Positions 20,636 through 31,687 of a stretch of 64,000 bases of DNA are shown piece after piece. The stretch is from positions 54,177,591-54,241,590 of the forward strand of contig NC_030811.1 of NCBI RefSeq assembly GCF_001704415.2, read 5' to 3'. The DNA is from Capra hircus. Taxonomy: Eukaryota; Chordata; Mammalia; Artiodactyla; Bovidae. The notes below the pieces were generated by a model. The model searched no databases. It was not told the origin of the DNA and worked only from the letters and a program-made list of their open reading frames with translations. Position 1 is the stretch's first letter, and every line of letters begins with the position of its first letter. A program made the position numbers and the translations under genes.

Positions 20636-22435
20636 ATACATTAGTTTTGTCTCTTCTTGAATTTAATGGAGTCATAATAACAGGTAGTTCTTCATGTTGA
20701 GGGTTTGGGGTAGTTGTAAAGTAAAAATAGACATTGGAAAGGTTAATAAAAGTTTTTCTTGCCACTCCCTCCCTGCAGTAACACTATCCTCTAATGTGTG
20801 GACACTAAGCCTGAGAATACCCACGATGTTTAATCAGTGATAGATTTATTGTAGGATATTTGAGTGTGTAAATACCTTATATAAAGGAGAAATTTAATTT
20901 TAAAATTAATGCTTAAATTTATCCCTAAACTTTATCAACTCTTTAATCCTAAATTATCTGATTGGAAAAGGTTTTGAATGATACTAAATGTTTTAGATGG
21001 TATTCACTATATCAAAGTGGGATATAGTGGTTAATTGTTTCTTCAAATTGTCAGTTCTTCGGAAGAGGACCGCATTCAGGAAGCTTTGTTATTAGGATCA
21101 GTGCTTCTAAACATGGGAGAAATGTAACTTGTCCAAGGAATGTAGAGAAGTGATTGAACAAAGATGAAAGAGTTGGTTATTTCTTATGTTTTTGGTTTAG
21201 TCTAAATCTTTTAAAAATTAAGTAGAGAGTAGCTAGACATCTAATTTTCTTTCTTATGTTTTCTGTTTGTATATAAATCAGGAAGTATAAATGAGTCAAA
21301 GATCTTAAGTTTTCTGTACAACTTAACTGTAATCCACAGTAACGGCTAGTTGAAATTCCAGTCTTACGCAAGAAGAACCAGAAAAGGGAGTTCTTAGGCT
21401 ATTAGTGACGGTGAGACAGACTGTACTGAATCTTGAATATGGATTCTGTATTCACCAAGGCTGAGAACAGGAGAAGAATCTCCTATTTTTTATATGATGC
21501 ATGTATCAGGCTACATGGACTGAAAAAGGTGACTAGGAAGACAGAACCTCAGCCTGGAGATTCCTTCAGTATCTATGGAGAAGAGTATTCATAAAAAGCT
21601 AGTATAAAGGGCCTAACTAAAATTCTTAAAAGCCATCAGGGACATGGTTAGCTGCATTCACTTTTGATATATTAGATATTTTTGGAAGGGTCAGTGGTTA
21701 TGGTGAGAACAAATTCTACCTTGAGGTCAGTAAAGCTTGTTTTATGACCTTCATCTTTCATTTTCTTGGGCTTCAGTTTCCAGGATAGACTGAAGAATAA
21801 TGAAGCTTAAGAAAACAACTCTGTCCGTGCCTTGGAATTGAATATACTAATGCAGACAATTCCCATTTTTACAAATTCCAAAAGGGTAATTAAATTTGCT
21901 GTGTAAGAACAAATGATTAGGACAGCAGCCTAGAGGCCTGTCCTCTTGCAGGTTAGTGCGCTGAAGAGAGTCATAATGATACTTGCAGAAAGGCACATGC
22001 TGTTGCTTGTTCAGGGAAGGAGGTGGTTTCACTTTTTTCAGAGGGGGTGGTAAACTAGCGCTGTCAGCATTATTCCTTGGTGTTCTGAAAGCAATCTTCC
22101 TCTTTCGGAGTCAAGAGCTCTAGAGGAATTTGAGAAATCTGACAAGCTTATGCCACAGAAAATTGAGGTCCTTTGGGGACCAAATTATCTGTCATTCTAT
22201 TGACATTGTTCTTGCTTTTGCTATGTATCCACATACTTAATGTCTTAAGGCTTTTTAAAGACAGTAGCTTTATAATGTGGCAAGCACTAGAAAGAGTGTT
22301 TCTTGTTGTGGCAGTGAACTTTTATAAGCCAATGCACAGGAGTTAGAGATATCCTTTGTGTTTAGCTGGCTTTAAAATTGAGTATGGAAGAAACCTAAAC
22401 TCTTATTATCATGCACAGTCTGTGTATCTGATTCT
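20636..22435. other. Intron 1, largely unique
   Basis: 1.8 kb without recognised repeats or genes, one of the longer repeat-poor stretches in the intron. The open frames present (61-64 aa) are unremarkable. Confidence 0.5.
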
Positions 22436-22600
22436 TCTTTACTCAGTCAAAAAATATTCAATGCCAGCTGCAGTAAGCTAGGTAGGCTTTCTGGTACTGG
22501 GAATGCAAAGGTGAAAACCACTTTTGTCCTCAGGAAGTCTGTCTAGTGGACAGACTGGAAACTACAAAATTACGTGTACAGTGGTATGGGTTTTGTTTTG
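22436..22600 (-). mobile_element. L2 LINE fragment
   Basis: 'actcagtcaaaaaatattcaatgccagctgcagtaagctaggtagg..ctggtactgggaatgcaaagg' fits the reverse-complement L2 3' region. Confidence 0.6.
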
Positions 22601-23094
22601 GTGATTTTGTTACCAAATTTGTGTATGTATGTGCCTATAAGGAAAAAAGACCAGAAGGTAATACCCATACACTAAAAGTTGGTTATCTGGCTCGTAGGAA
22701 TTTCTTATGTTTTGTCATTTATTTTCTTATAGTAATACGTGTATACCTTTTATAAACAGAAAGAACTGGTAGCAGTATCATTATCATTGCTGTTCTTCTT
22801 ACTGTTACTACTCCTGTACTACCGTTACTCATACTTTGAGAGCTCAGGTTCATACTTAAGTTTATCTGACTTCCGGTGTGTGCCCTTAGCCCTCAGGCCC
22901 CACGGAACAAAATCTGCTTTGGGACAGGATCCTTGAGAGTTTAATCATATTAAAATACTGGTCCCACAAGATTCTCCTAGAAGAGAGAGTTCTGCAGCCA
23001 AGGAAGTTTTACAAAGAAATTGGGTTAACTCCTTTTAATTCAGTATCTCCTTAATTAGTTTCACAGTAACTTGACTTCTGTTTCATTAATCCTT
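22601..23094. other. Intron 1, nothing recognised
   Basis: No gene or repeat family is recognised in this short stretch. Confidence 0.45.
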
Positions 23095-23245
23095 TATTGA
23101 TGTTCTGTGGCTCTTGAACTTCAGTGGGCATTACCCCCACTCCCAAAGTGTTGGGACTCAGTGAGTTTGGAATGGGGCCTGAGAATGTGCATTTCTGACA
23201 AGTTTTCAGGTTGCTGCTGCTGGTGGTTTGAGAGTCACACCTAGC
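23095..23245. mobile_element. MER5-type hAT MITE
   Basis: 'ggcctgagaatgtgcatttctgacaagttttcaggttgctgctgctgg' and the terminal 'tttgagagtcacacc' match the MER5A pattern. Confidence 0.75.
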
Positions 23246-23399
23246 ACTCTCTCTGTTAGGTGATTTGCAGTCCCATTTTTGCATTGAGATGTAAACTTGA
23301 CAAGTCTAAGGTTATGATGCTAGTGTTTTCCTGCTGAAAGAAGATATCTAAAAATAGGAAATAATTGTGGTATAGAAAGAGCCGTCACAGGGGTTTCAT

Positions 23400-23565
23400 T
23401 AACTAAATTAACCAGGGGGCATTATTTCCCTTCTGCCATCAGTATTTCCTGTTACCTTGTGAGCTTGAGTTTAGGTATCTGTAGATGGAAATGATGAAAC
23501 CTACCTCAGAAAGTTTTAATAAGGATTAAATGATGTAATATTTGCAAAAGTGCCCAGTGCTCCCC
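23400..23565 (+). mobile_element. MIR SINE relic
   Basis: 'ctgttaccttgtgagcttgagtttaggtatctgtagatggaaatgatgaaacctacctca..ggattaaatgatgtaat' follows the 3' two-thirds of MIR. Confidence 0.65.
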
Positions 23566-23597
23566 ACTTAGTGATCACATTCTAAATGCTCACCACC

Positions 23598-23880
23598 TTG
23601 TTAAAGTGCATTCTATGGGCCAATTGCATTACATTTACTTGTGAGCTTATTAGAAGTGCAGAATCTTGGGCCCCATCCCAGACTTATTGAAGGAGAAAAA
23701 GTGAAAGTGAAAGTTGCTCAGTGTCAGACTCTTTGTGACCCCATGGACTATACCGTCCATGGAATTCTCCAGGCCAGAATACTGGAGTGGGGAGCCATTC
23801 CCTTCAAACAGAATCTGCATTTTAAAAAGGCCCAGGTGATTTGTATGTGCATTACCACACAAGAAGCACCGTTAGTAGCA
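23598..23880. mobile_element. MER5-type MITE split by a Bov-A unit
   Basis: The left part ('gtgagcttattagaagtgcagaatcttgggccccatcccagac') and right part ('aacagaatctgcattttaaaaaggcccaggtgattt') are adjacent in MER5A but are separated here by 23693-23808. Confidence 0.75.
23693..23808 (-). mobile_element. Single Bov-A SINE unit, antisense
   Basis: 'agtgaaagtgaaagttgctcag..gtcagactctttgtgacccc..ggagtggggagccattcccttc' is one Bov-A monomer inserted in the MER5 element. Confidence 0.88.
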
Positions 23881-24057
23881 TACACCTTGAAAACAGCTTC
23901 TCTGGTGTAGCACGTGACTTACTCTCCACTTTACAAACTGACCATCCAGGGCTGTTTCTGTATGGATGTCACCAGGTGGGCTATTATTTATTCTAGACCT
24001 TAGAGATACTTTGTCCAAAATGATAGTATCTACTTTAGTGTTTACTAGCCATAAAAT

Positions 24058-24330
24058 CAGAGAAGGCAATGGCACCCCACTCCAGTGCTCTTGCCTGGAA
24101 AATCCCATGGACGGAGGAACCTGGAAGGCTGCAGTCCATGGGGTCGCTGAGGGTCGAACACGACTGAGCGACTTCACTTCCACTTTTCACTTTCACGCAT
24201 TGGAGAAGGAAATGGCAACCCACTCCAGTGTTCTTGCCTGGAGAATCCCAGGGACGGGGGAGCCTGGTGGGCTGCCATCTGTGGGGTCGCACAGAGTCGG
24301 ACATGACTGAAGCGACTTAGCAGTAGCAGT
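24058..24330 (+). mobile_element. BOV-A2 SINE with 11-bp target duplication
   Basis: A complete two-monomer BOV-A2 ends in 'gacttagcagtagcagt'. The exact flanking repeat agccataaaat lies at 24047-24057 and 24331-24341. The high quality of both monomers suggests a recent insertion. Confidence 0.96.
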
Positions 24331-24439
24331 AGCCATAAAATAAGATATCCTATTTATAAATCTTGAGTGCTATTGTTAAAATCTTGAAATGGCACATAAA
24401 AATACAAGAAAATAAAAATTACCTGCAAATCCAGTATGA

Positions 24440-25420
24440 AAAATTACTTGAAAAGTTGCTTGAAAACCTGCTAAGATAAATACCACTGACACTTTGGTAC
24501 ATCTCTTTATACATGTATGTTCACACCAATTTTTTTTTTGCTTGCTTTTTCTTTTTTATCCCCCACACCTTTACCTGCCAGATAAACTGATTTCATGTTT
24601 ATTTTCTGAATCTTTGTGCTAGGCATGGATATAACATATACACATATATAGGAATTTTGTGGTTTTATAAAATGGATTGTACTATGAATACTTTTCTGCA
24701 TCTTGTTTCACTTAAAACACTTTGAAAATTCCTCAAGTAATATACTTAAGATTCTTTTTAATGACTGCAAGATATTTCACAGTTGCCCTGTTGAATAAAT
24801 TATTGAGCTTTTTTTTTTGACTACTACAAACAAATGAAAATCAATGTGCATATGTTCTTTATATATTCATGTTATCCCAGGGATGAATTACCAGATGGAG
24901 ATTGCTGGATCAAAGGGTAATTTTTAGAAGTCATTTATTGTGTAATATATTTTACATGCAGAAAAATATGTAAAATTGTATGCATCTTTCAAGACTAATA
25001 AAGTGAGTCCTTTTGTTCCGCCACCCATGCCAAGAAATGAACGGTTCAGTGTTTATTAGAATCTCCCTCTTGGTCTTCTGTTGTATTATACTTGCTTCTG
25101 AGAAAAATATTTTTCTTATCTTTCTTTATGGCTTCATCGCTAAGTTACGCATCTCTAAAACATAAGCGTCCTCAAATAATAGACTTCGTCATGAATACCA
25201 TGTAAATGGAGTCATTCTAAATAGATGACTTTATTTACAGTTCGTCCATGTTATTGTTTGTAGCCGTAGCTTATTTATCTTTATTGACACATTGTATTCC
25301 ATTGAATGAATATCCCACAATTTATTCATTTTAATTGTTGATGGAATGGGTGGTGTTTCTGACTTTGCATTATTATAAAGATGCTGCTGTGAACGTTTTT
25401 ATTCATGACTCCTTTTGCAC
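24440..25420 (-). mobile_element. Old L1 3' fragments, antisense
   Basis: Segments such as 'catcttgtttcacttaaaacac', 'gagattgctggatcaaaggg' and 'cgtccatgttattgtttgtagc..ttattcatttt..tgttgatgg' follow reverse-complement L1M 3'-end sequence. The fragments are diverged and interrupted by unique segments. Confidence 0.55.
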
Positions 25421-25479
25421 ATGTTCACAAGTACTTTGGGACAGTGGTCATTAAACCTTGATGCTCTTTTATCTCCTGA

Positions 25480-26420
25480 ATTTAAAAAATTGAAGTATAG
25501 TTTATTTCCAGGGTTGTTACCTTCTTATGTACAGCAAAATGATTTAGTTATACACACACGCACACACACACATATATATACTTTTTCAGATTCTTTTCCA
25601 TCATAGTTTATTACTTGATACTTGATATAGTTCCCTCTATACAGTAGAACCTTGTTTATCTGTTTTATTCTCTCTCTCTATATATATATAGTTTGTATTT
25701 GCTAATCCCAAACTCCTAATTTATCCCTCCTCCCTGCTTTCCCCTTGTAACCATAAATATATTTTCTGTGTCTGTGAGTCTGTTTCTGTTTTGCAAATAA
25801 GTTCATTCATATCATACTTTGGATTCCACATGTAAGTGACATATCTGTCTGATTTCACGTAGTATAATCTCTAGGTCCATCCATGTTGCTGCAAATATCG
25901 CACTCCTTTTTATAGCCAAGTACTGTTGCCTCGTGTGTGTGTATTTACACCAAATCATCTTGATCCATTCATCTGTCCATGGACCTTTACGTTGCTTCCA
26001 TGTCGTGGCTTTTGTAAATAGTGCTGCTGTGAATATTGTGGTGCAGGTCTCTTTTTCAGTTAGTTTTCTCTGGGTGTATATTCAGGAGTAGGAGTGTTGG
26101 ATCATATGCTTACTTTCTTTTTAGTTTAAGAAACCTCTATGCTGTTTTCCATAGTGCCTCACCAGTTTATAATCCTACCAGCGGTGCACGAGAGTTCCTG
26201 TTTCTCTGCATCCTCTCTAGCATTTATTGTTTGTAGACTGTTTAATGAGGGCCGATCTTACTGGTGTGCGGTGATACTTGATTATGGTTTTCATTTACAT
26301 TTCTTTAATAATTAGCAGTGTAGATCTTTTTGTGTGCTGTTGACCATTTGTGTGTCTTCTTTGGAGAAATTCCTATTTAGGTCTTTTACTTGATTTTTGA
26401 TCCCCAAATAATTTTTTAAA
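25480..26420 (-). mobile_element. L1 LINE 3' portion, antisense
   Basis: There is a continuous match to the artiodactyl L1 3' region read in reverse: 'ttgaagtatagtttatttcc', 'atacacacacgcacacacac', 'ttgcttccatgtcgtggct..gtaaatagtgctgctgtgaat', 'tttccatagtgcctcaccagtttat', 'atttctttaataattagcagtg'. The copy is 5'-truncated with no coding capacity. Confidence 0.85.
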
Positions 26421-26787
26421 CTGTCTACCTCCTTTTACATTTTCAAGTTGACATCTAGCTTTTTTTTATCATAATGTTTAAATAGTTGTAAGGGATATAA
26501 CTTCAGGAATAGTAAAAATATTGATGTTTTATAATACTGATATCACTGTTTTAAATATATCCAGTGGAATATAAATATAATATCCCAGTGTCTTGAGACT
26601 TGCCTGCGTCCTTTATAATGTTCATGAAGATGCTAGTCTTTAGTTGTTGGAAATTTTACATTGTTCCTTTTTTACCTTGAAGTAGTATTTGTATTTTATT
26701 TCCACCACAGAATTTTGCACCAGAGAACCATACTTTATGTTTGAGTCTTCACTGATCACTTTATCATACTCCTCTTCATGTATTTTT
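26421..26787. other. Intron 1, nothing recognised
   Basis: AT-rich, with no gene and no confident repeat. Confidence 0.45.
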
Positions 26788-26829
26788 ACATATATATATA
26801 TATACATACACACACACACACACACGTGC
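26788..26829. repeat. (TA)n(CA)n compound microsatellite
   Basis: About 7 TA units are followed by a CA run with one interruption, likely polymorphic. Confidence 0.95.
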
Positions 26830-26935
26830 ACATTATGTAGTACTGGTACATAATATATTTTAAATATAATTTAAATTTCATTAAACATTTTGTTGCCATC
26901 AGACTCTAGATATTAAACATTGCAGCTGATGATAA

Positions 26936-29900
26936 TATCAGTTTAGTTCAGTCACTCAGTCCTGTCCGACTCTCTGCGACTCCATGGATTGCAGCACACC
27001 AGGCCTCCTTGTCCATCGCCAACTCCCAGAGCTTGCTCAGACTCATGTCCATTGAGTCAGTGGTGCCATCCAACCATTCATCCTCTGTCATCCCCTTCTC
27101 CTCCTGCCTTTAACCTTTCAGGGTCTTTTCAGATGAGTCAGTTCTTCACATCAGGTGGTCAAAGGACTGGAGTTTCAGCTTCAGCATCAGTCTTTCCAGT
27201 GAATATTCGGACTGATTTCCTTTAGGAGGGACTGGTTGGATCTCCTTGCAGTCCAAGGGACTCTTGAGTCTTCTCCAACACCACAGATCAAAAGCATCAG
27301 TTCTTGGGCACTCAGCTTTCTTTATGGTCCAACTCTCACATCCATACATGACTACTGGAAAAACCATAGCTTTGACTAGACGGACCTTTGTCAGCAGTGT
27401 CTCTGCTTTTTAATATGCTGTCTAGGTTTGTCATAGCTTTTCTTCCAGGGGCAAGCATCTTTTGATTTCACAGCTGCAGTCACCATCTGCAGTGACTTTG
27501 AAGCCCCCCAAAATAAAGTCTATCACAGTCTCTATTGTTTCCCCATCTATTTGCCATGAAGTAATGGGACCGGATGCCATGATAGTCGCTTTTTGAATGT
27601 TGAGTTTTAAGGCAGCTTTTTTCACTCTCCTGTTTCACTTTCATCAAGAGGCTCTTTAGTTTCTCTTCACTTTCTGCCATAAGGGTGGTGTCATCTGCAT
27701 ATCTGAGGTTATTGATATTTCTCCAGGCAGTCTTGATTCCAGCTTGTGCTTGATCCAGCCCAACATTTCACATGATGTACTCTGCATAGAAGTTTAATAA
27801 GCAGGGTGACAATATACAGGCTTGACGTACTCCTTTCCAAATTTGGAACCAGTCTGTTCCATGTCCAGTTCTAGCTGTTGCTTCTTGGCTTGTATGCAGA
27901 TTTCTCAAGAGGCAGGTCAGGTGGTCTGGTATTCCCATCTCTTTCAGAATTTTCCAGTTTATTGTGATCCATAGTCAAAGGCTTTTGCGTAGTTAATAAA
28001 GCAGAAGTAGATGTTTTTCTGGAACTCTCTTGCTTTTTCCATGTTCCAGTGTAAGTTGGGAATTTGATCTCTGGTTCCTCTGCCTTTTCTAAAACCAGCT
28101 TGAACATGTGGGTGTTCTTGGTTCACAAACTTTTGAAGTCTTGTTTGGAGAATTTTGAGCATTACTTTGCAAGCATGTGAGATGAGTGCAATTGTGCGGT
28201 AGTTTGAGCATTCTTTGGCATTGCCTTTCTTTGGGATTGGGATGAAAACTGAACTTTTCCAGTCCTGTGGCCACTGCTGAGTTTTCCAAATTTGCTGGCA
28301 TATTGAGTGCAGCACTTTCATAGCATCATCTTTTAGGACATGAGATAGCTTAGCTGGAATTCCATCACCTCCACTAGCTGTGTTCATAGTGATGCTTCCT
28401 AAGGCCCACTTGACCTCACACTCCAGGATGTCTGGCTCTAGGTGGGTGATCACACCATCATGGTTATCTAGATCATTAAGGTCTTTTTTGTATAAATTTT
28501 CTGTGTATTCTTGCCACCTCTTCTTAATATCTTGTGCTTCTGTTAGGTCCATACTGTTTCTGTCCTTTATTGTGCCCATCCTTGCATGAAATGCTCCCTT
28601 GGTATCGAATATTCTTGAAGAGATCTCTAGTCTTTCCTATTCTGTTGTTCTCCTCTATTTCTTTGCATTATTCACTGAAGGAGGCTTTCTTATCTCTCCT
28701 TGCTATTATTTGGAACTTTGCATTCACATGGGTATATCTTTCCTTTTTTATTTTGCCTTTAGCTTCTCTTTTCTCAGCTATGTTTAAGGCCTCCTGAGAC
28801 AGCCATTTTGCCTTTTTGCATTTCCTTTTCTTGGGGATGGTGTTGATCACTGCCTCCTGTACAGTGTCACGAACCTCCATCCATAGTTCTTCAAGCACTC
28901 ATGTCTATCAGATCTAGTCCCTTAAATCTATTTCTCACTTCCAGTGTATAATCATAAGGGATTTGATTAAGGTCATACCTGAATGGTGAGTGGTTTTCCC
29001 TACTTCAATTTAAGTCTGAATTTGGCAATAATGAGTTCATGATCTGAGCCACAGTCCGCTCCTGGTCTTGTTTTTGCTGACTATAGAGCTTCTCCATCTT
29101 CAATTGCAAAAAGTATAATCAGTCTGATTTCGGTGTTGACCATCTTGTGATGTCCATGTGTAATTCATCTCTTGTGTTGTTGGAAGAGGGTGTTTGCTAT
29201 GACCAGTGCATTCTCTTGGCAAAATTTATGAGCGTTTGCCCAGTTAATTTTGTACTCCAAGGCCAAACTTGCCTGTTACTCCAGGTATCTCTTGACTTCC
29301 TGCCTTTGCATTCCAATCCCCTATGATGAAAAGGACATCATTTTTGGGTCTTGTAGGTCTTGTAGGTCTTCATAGAACCATTCAGCTTCTTCAGTATTAG
29401 TGGCTGGGGCATAGACTTGGGTTACTGTGAAACTGAGTGGTTTGCCTTGGAAACAACTGAGATCATTCTGTCACTTTTGAGATTGCACCTAAGTACTGCA
29501 TTTCAGACTCTTTTGTTAACTATGATGGCTAATCCAGTTCTTCTAAGGTATTCTTGGGCACAGTAGTAGATACAATGGTCATCTGAATTAAATTCGCCCA
29601 TTCCAGTACATTTTAGTTCACTAATTCCTAAAATGTCGATGTTCACTCTTGCCATCTCCTGTTTGACCGTTTCCAATTTACCTTGATTCATGGACCTAAC
29701 GTTCCAGGTTTCTATGCAATATCGTTCTTTACAGCACTGGACTTTACTTCCATCACATCCACAGCTGGGCATTGTTTTCACTTTGGCTCCTTCTCTTCAT
29801 TCTTTCTGCAGTTATTTCTCTGCTCTTTTCCAGTAGCATATTGGTCACCAGCTGACCTGGGGAGTTCGTCTTTCAGTGTCATTCTTTTCGCCTTTTCATA

Positions 29901-30098
29901 CTGTCCATGGGCTTCTCAAGGCAAAAATGCTGAAGTGGTTTGCCATTCCCTTCTCCAGTGGACCGTGTTTGTCAGCACTCTCCACCATGACCCTTCCATC
30001 TTCAGGGGCCCTACATGGCATGGCTCATAGTTTCATCGAGTTACACAAGGCGGTGGTCCATGTGATTAGTTTGGTTAGTTGTCTGTGACTGTGGTCAT
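26936..30098 (-). mobile_element. BovB (RTE) LINE, longest copy in window (about 3.2 kb), inactive
   Basis: In minus orientation the element runs from the BovB 5' coding region (about 30098) to its terminal sequence (26936). The endonuclease side (29781-29503) includes 'ETWNVRSMNQGKLETVKQEM' and 'VNIDILGISELK', typical of an APE-like nuclease. The reverse transcriptase side (28579-27959) includes 'ASGGDGIPAKL', 'WPQDWKSSVFIPIPKKGNA' and 'QAGFRKGRGTRDQI'. The YADD region lies near 27700 in another frame. Multiple stops and frameshifts divide it into at least five frames. The 5' UTR is not seen. A 9-bp repeat tgataatat occurs at 26930-26938 and again at 30161-30169, which may or may not be the target duplication. 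Confidence 0.95.
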
Positions 30099-30139
30099 AG
30101 TAGGCTATAAAAATGAAAGTTAAAGGACTATAATAACTT

Positions 30140-30560
30140 AATTTTTAATAAATTAAAACGTGATAATATTTAGGAGTTTCTCTGGAGCTGTTGTGGGCAG
30201 TGTGGGGTCAGTTCAGTGTCAGATAGTCCCTTATTCCAGCTTGTATTTGTTCTCAAGGTCTGTGGTTTCCCGTCAAATGCACAGCCTCAGCATTATCTGC
30301 AGAGTTTTAATCTGTTGCACCTGTCACTTCCAGAGTGGTTCCCCCTTCTTTGTTTATTTTGGCTTCCTCTGTTTCCAAGTCTCTTCAGTGTCTAATTTCT
30401 ACGCTGACACGAGGAGGCAAAGGTGGCCCCTTATTTAGACTCACTTGTTCAGTTGTAATGTGGAAAGGGAGGGACACCCAAACAAATACCGCTAGCATGT
30501 GTGGGGAGTGCTCGCAGGGGGTGGGTCACGCTGGGTTTCCCGCAGCCCGAGGCGGCATGT
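30140..30560 (+). repeat. Probable dispersed ruminant repeat, family not identified
   Basis: The segment 'gtcccttattccagcttgtatttg..gtggtttcccgtcaaatgcacagcctcagcattatctgcag' looks to me like a sequence that recurs in bovine DNA, but I cannot assign it to a named family. It leads directly into the 77-bp tandem array. Open frames of 92-118 aa here have no recognisable domain. Confidence 0.4.
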
Positions 30561-30820
30561 ACTTCCCAGGTCCACACTGCTCTGGCTCCAGGGTGCCCTG
30601 CAAGTGCACCGTCCCATGTGGGCCCTTTGTTTCATGCACTTCCCTGGTCTAAGCTGCTCAGGTTCTCGGGTGCTCTGCAAGGGCACAGACCCAGATGGGC
30701 TGTGTGTTTTGTGCCCTTCCCGAGTCCAAGCCTCTCAGATAGCTGGGTGCTTGGCAAGTGCCCTGTCCCAGGTGGACCGTGTGTCTTAGGCACCTCCTTG
30801 GTCCTGGCTGCTCCGTTTCT
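30561..30820 (+). repeat. 77-bp tandem array (about 3.4 units)
   Basis: Units start at 30561, 30638 and 30715 with exact 77-bp spacing, and a partial fourth starts at 30792. Each begins 'a/cttccc..ggtc' and contains 'gggtgc..tgcaag.gc' and 'ccca..tggg'. Units differ from each other by roughly a quarter of positions by eye. The array ends where a BOV-A2 inserted. Confidence 0.85.
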
Positions 30821-30831
30821 CATTAATCAAA

Positions 30832-31086
30832 GTCACCTCAGTCGTGTCCGACTCTGACCCCATAGACGGCAGCCCACCAGGCTGCCCCATCTCTGGGGTT
30901 CTCCAGGCAAAAACACTAGAGTGGGTTGCCATTTCCTTCTCCAGTGCATGAGAGTGAAAAGTGAAAGTGAAGTTGCTCAGTCGTGTCCTACTCCTAGTGA
31001 CCCCATGGACTGCAGCCCACCAGGGTCCTCCATCCATGGGATTTTCCAGGCAAGAGTACTGGAGTGGGGTGCCATTGCCTTCTCTG
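30832..31086 (-). mobile_element. BOV-A2 SINE, antisense, with 11-bp target duplication
   Basis: Both Bov-A monomers are read in reverse, joined at 'gcatgagagtgaaaagtgaaagtg'. The exact flanks cattaatcaaa lie at 30821-30831 and 31087-31097. Confidence 0.95.
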
Positions 31087-31097
31087 CATTAATCAAA

Positions 31098-31447
31098 AAT
31101 AACATTCAAATTAGGCAAATTATATACACACACACGTATATATATGTTTATTTATGAAGTAGCAGCATTCTGTTTAAATAGGCCATGTAGGTGATTCTGA
31201 TGCATGTTAAAGTGTGAGAATTTCAGTACAGTGTTTTTAGACCATGTAGGAATTATGAAGTCAGCAGATGCAGCAAGAGTTCTATTTGTGTTCCCAAATT
31301 CGCAGTGGTGATTTTTTTCATCTCCTCCCCACCCAGTGTCCAGGTTCAGTGGGTTTTCCTTGAAGTTGCCTGGGAGATGGTGGTCAGGAGAGGAAAGTTA
31401 TTTCTAATTTACCATAATGCAGCCATTTGAGGGTATCCTACCTCAAG
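31098..31447. other. Intron 1, nothing recognised apart from a short CA/TA tract
   Basis: A CA/TA tract lies near 31127-31147. The rest is unique-looking. Confidence 0.5.
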
Positions 31448-31449
31448 GC

Positions 31450-31678
31450 AAAGGCTTCCCGGGTGGCACTAGTGGTAAAGAACCCCCCTGCCAATGCAGG
31501 AGACATAAGAGACATGGGTTTGATCCCTGGGTCAGGAAGATCCCAGATCCCCTACAGAAGGGAGTGGTAGCCTACTCCAGTGTTCTTGCCTGGAGAATCC
31601 CATGGATAGAGGAGACTGGTGGGTTATGGTCCCTAGGGTTGCAAAGAGTGGGACACAACTGGAGTAACTTAGTATGTA
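31450..31678 (+). mobile_element. Bov-tA SINE
   Basis: It has the head 'cttcccgggtggcactagtgg', box-B-like 'gggtttgatccctgg', and a body ending 'gggacacaactggagtaacttag'. Flanks contain tacctcaag on both sides (31439-31447 and 31679-31687). The 143-aa open frame across it is not a gene. Confidence 0.92.
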
Positions 31679-31687
31679 TACCTCAAG

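Noticed and set aside
30335..30857. 105-118 aa frames over the 77-bp array as a possible repeat protein
   Set aside because: A 77-bp unit changes frame each copy, so the peptides from successive units are unrelated; there is no start context or domain.
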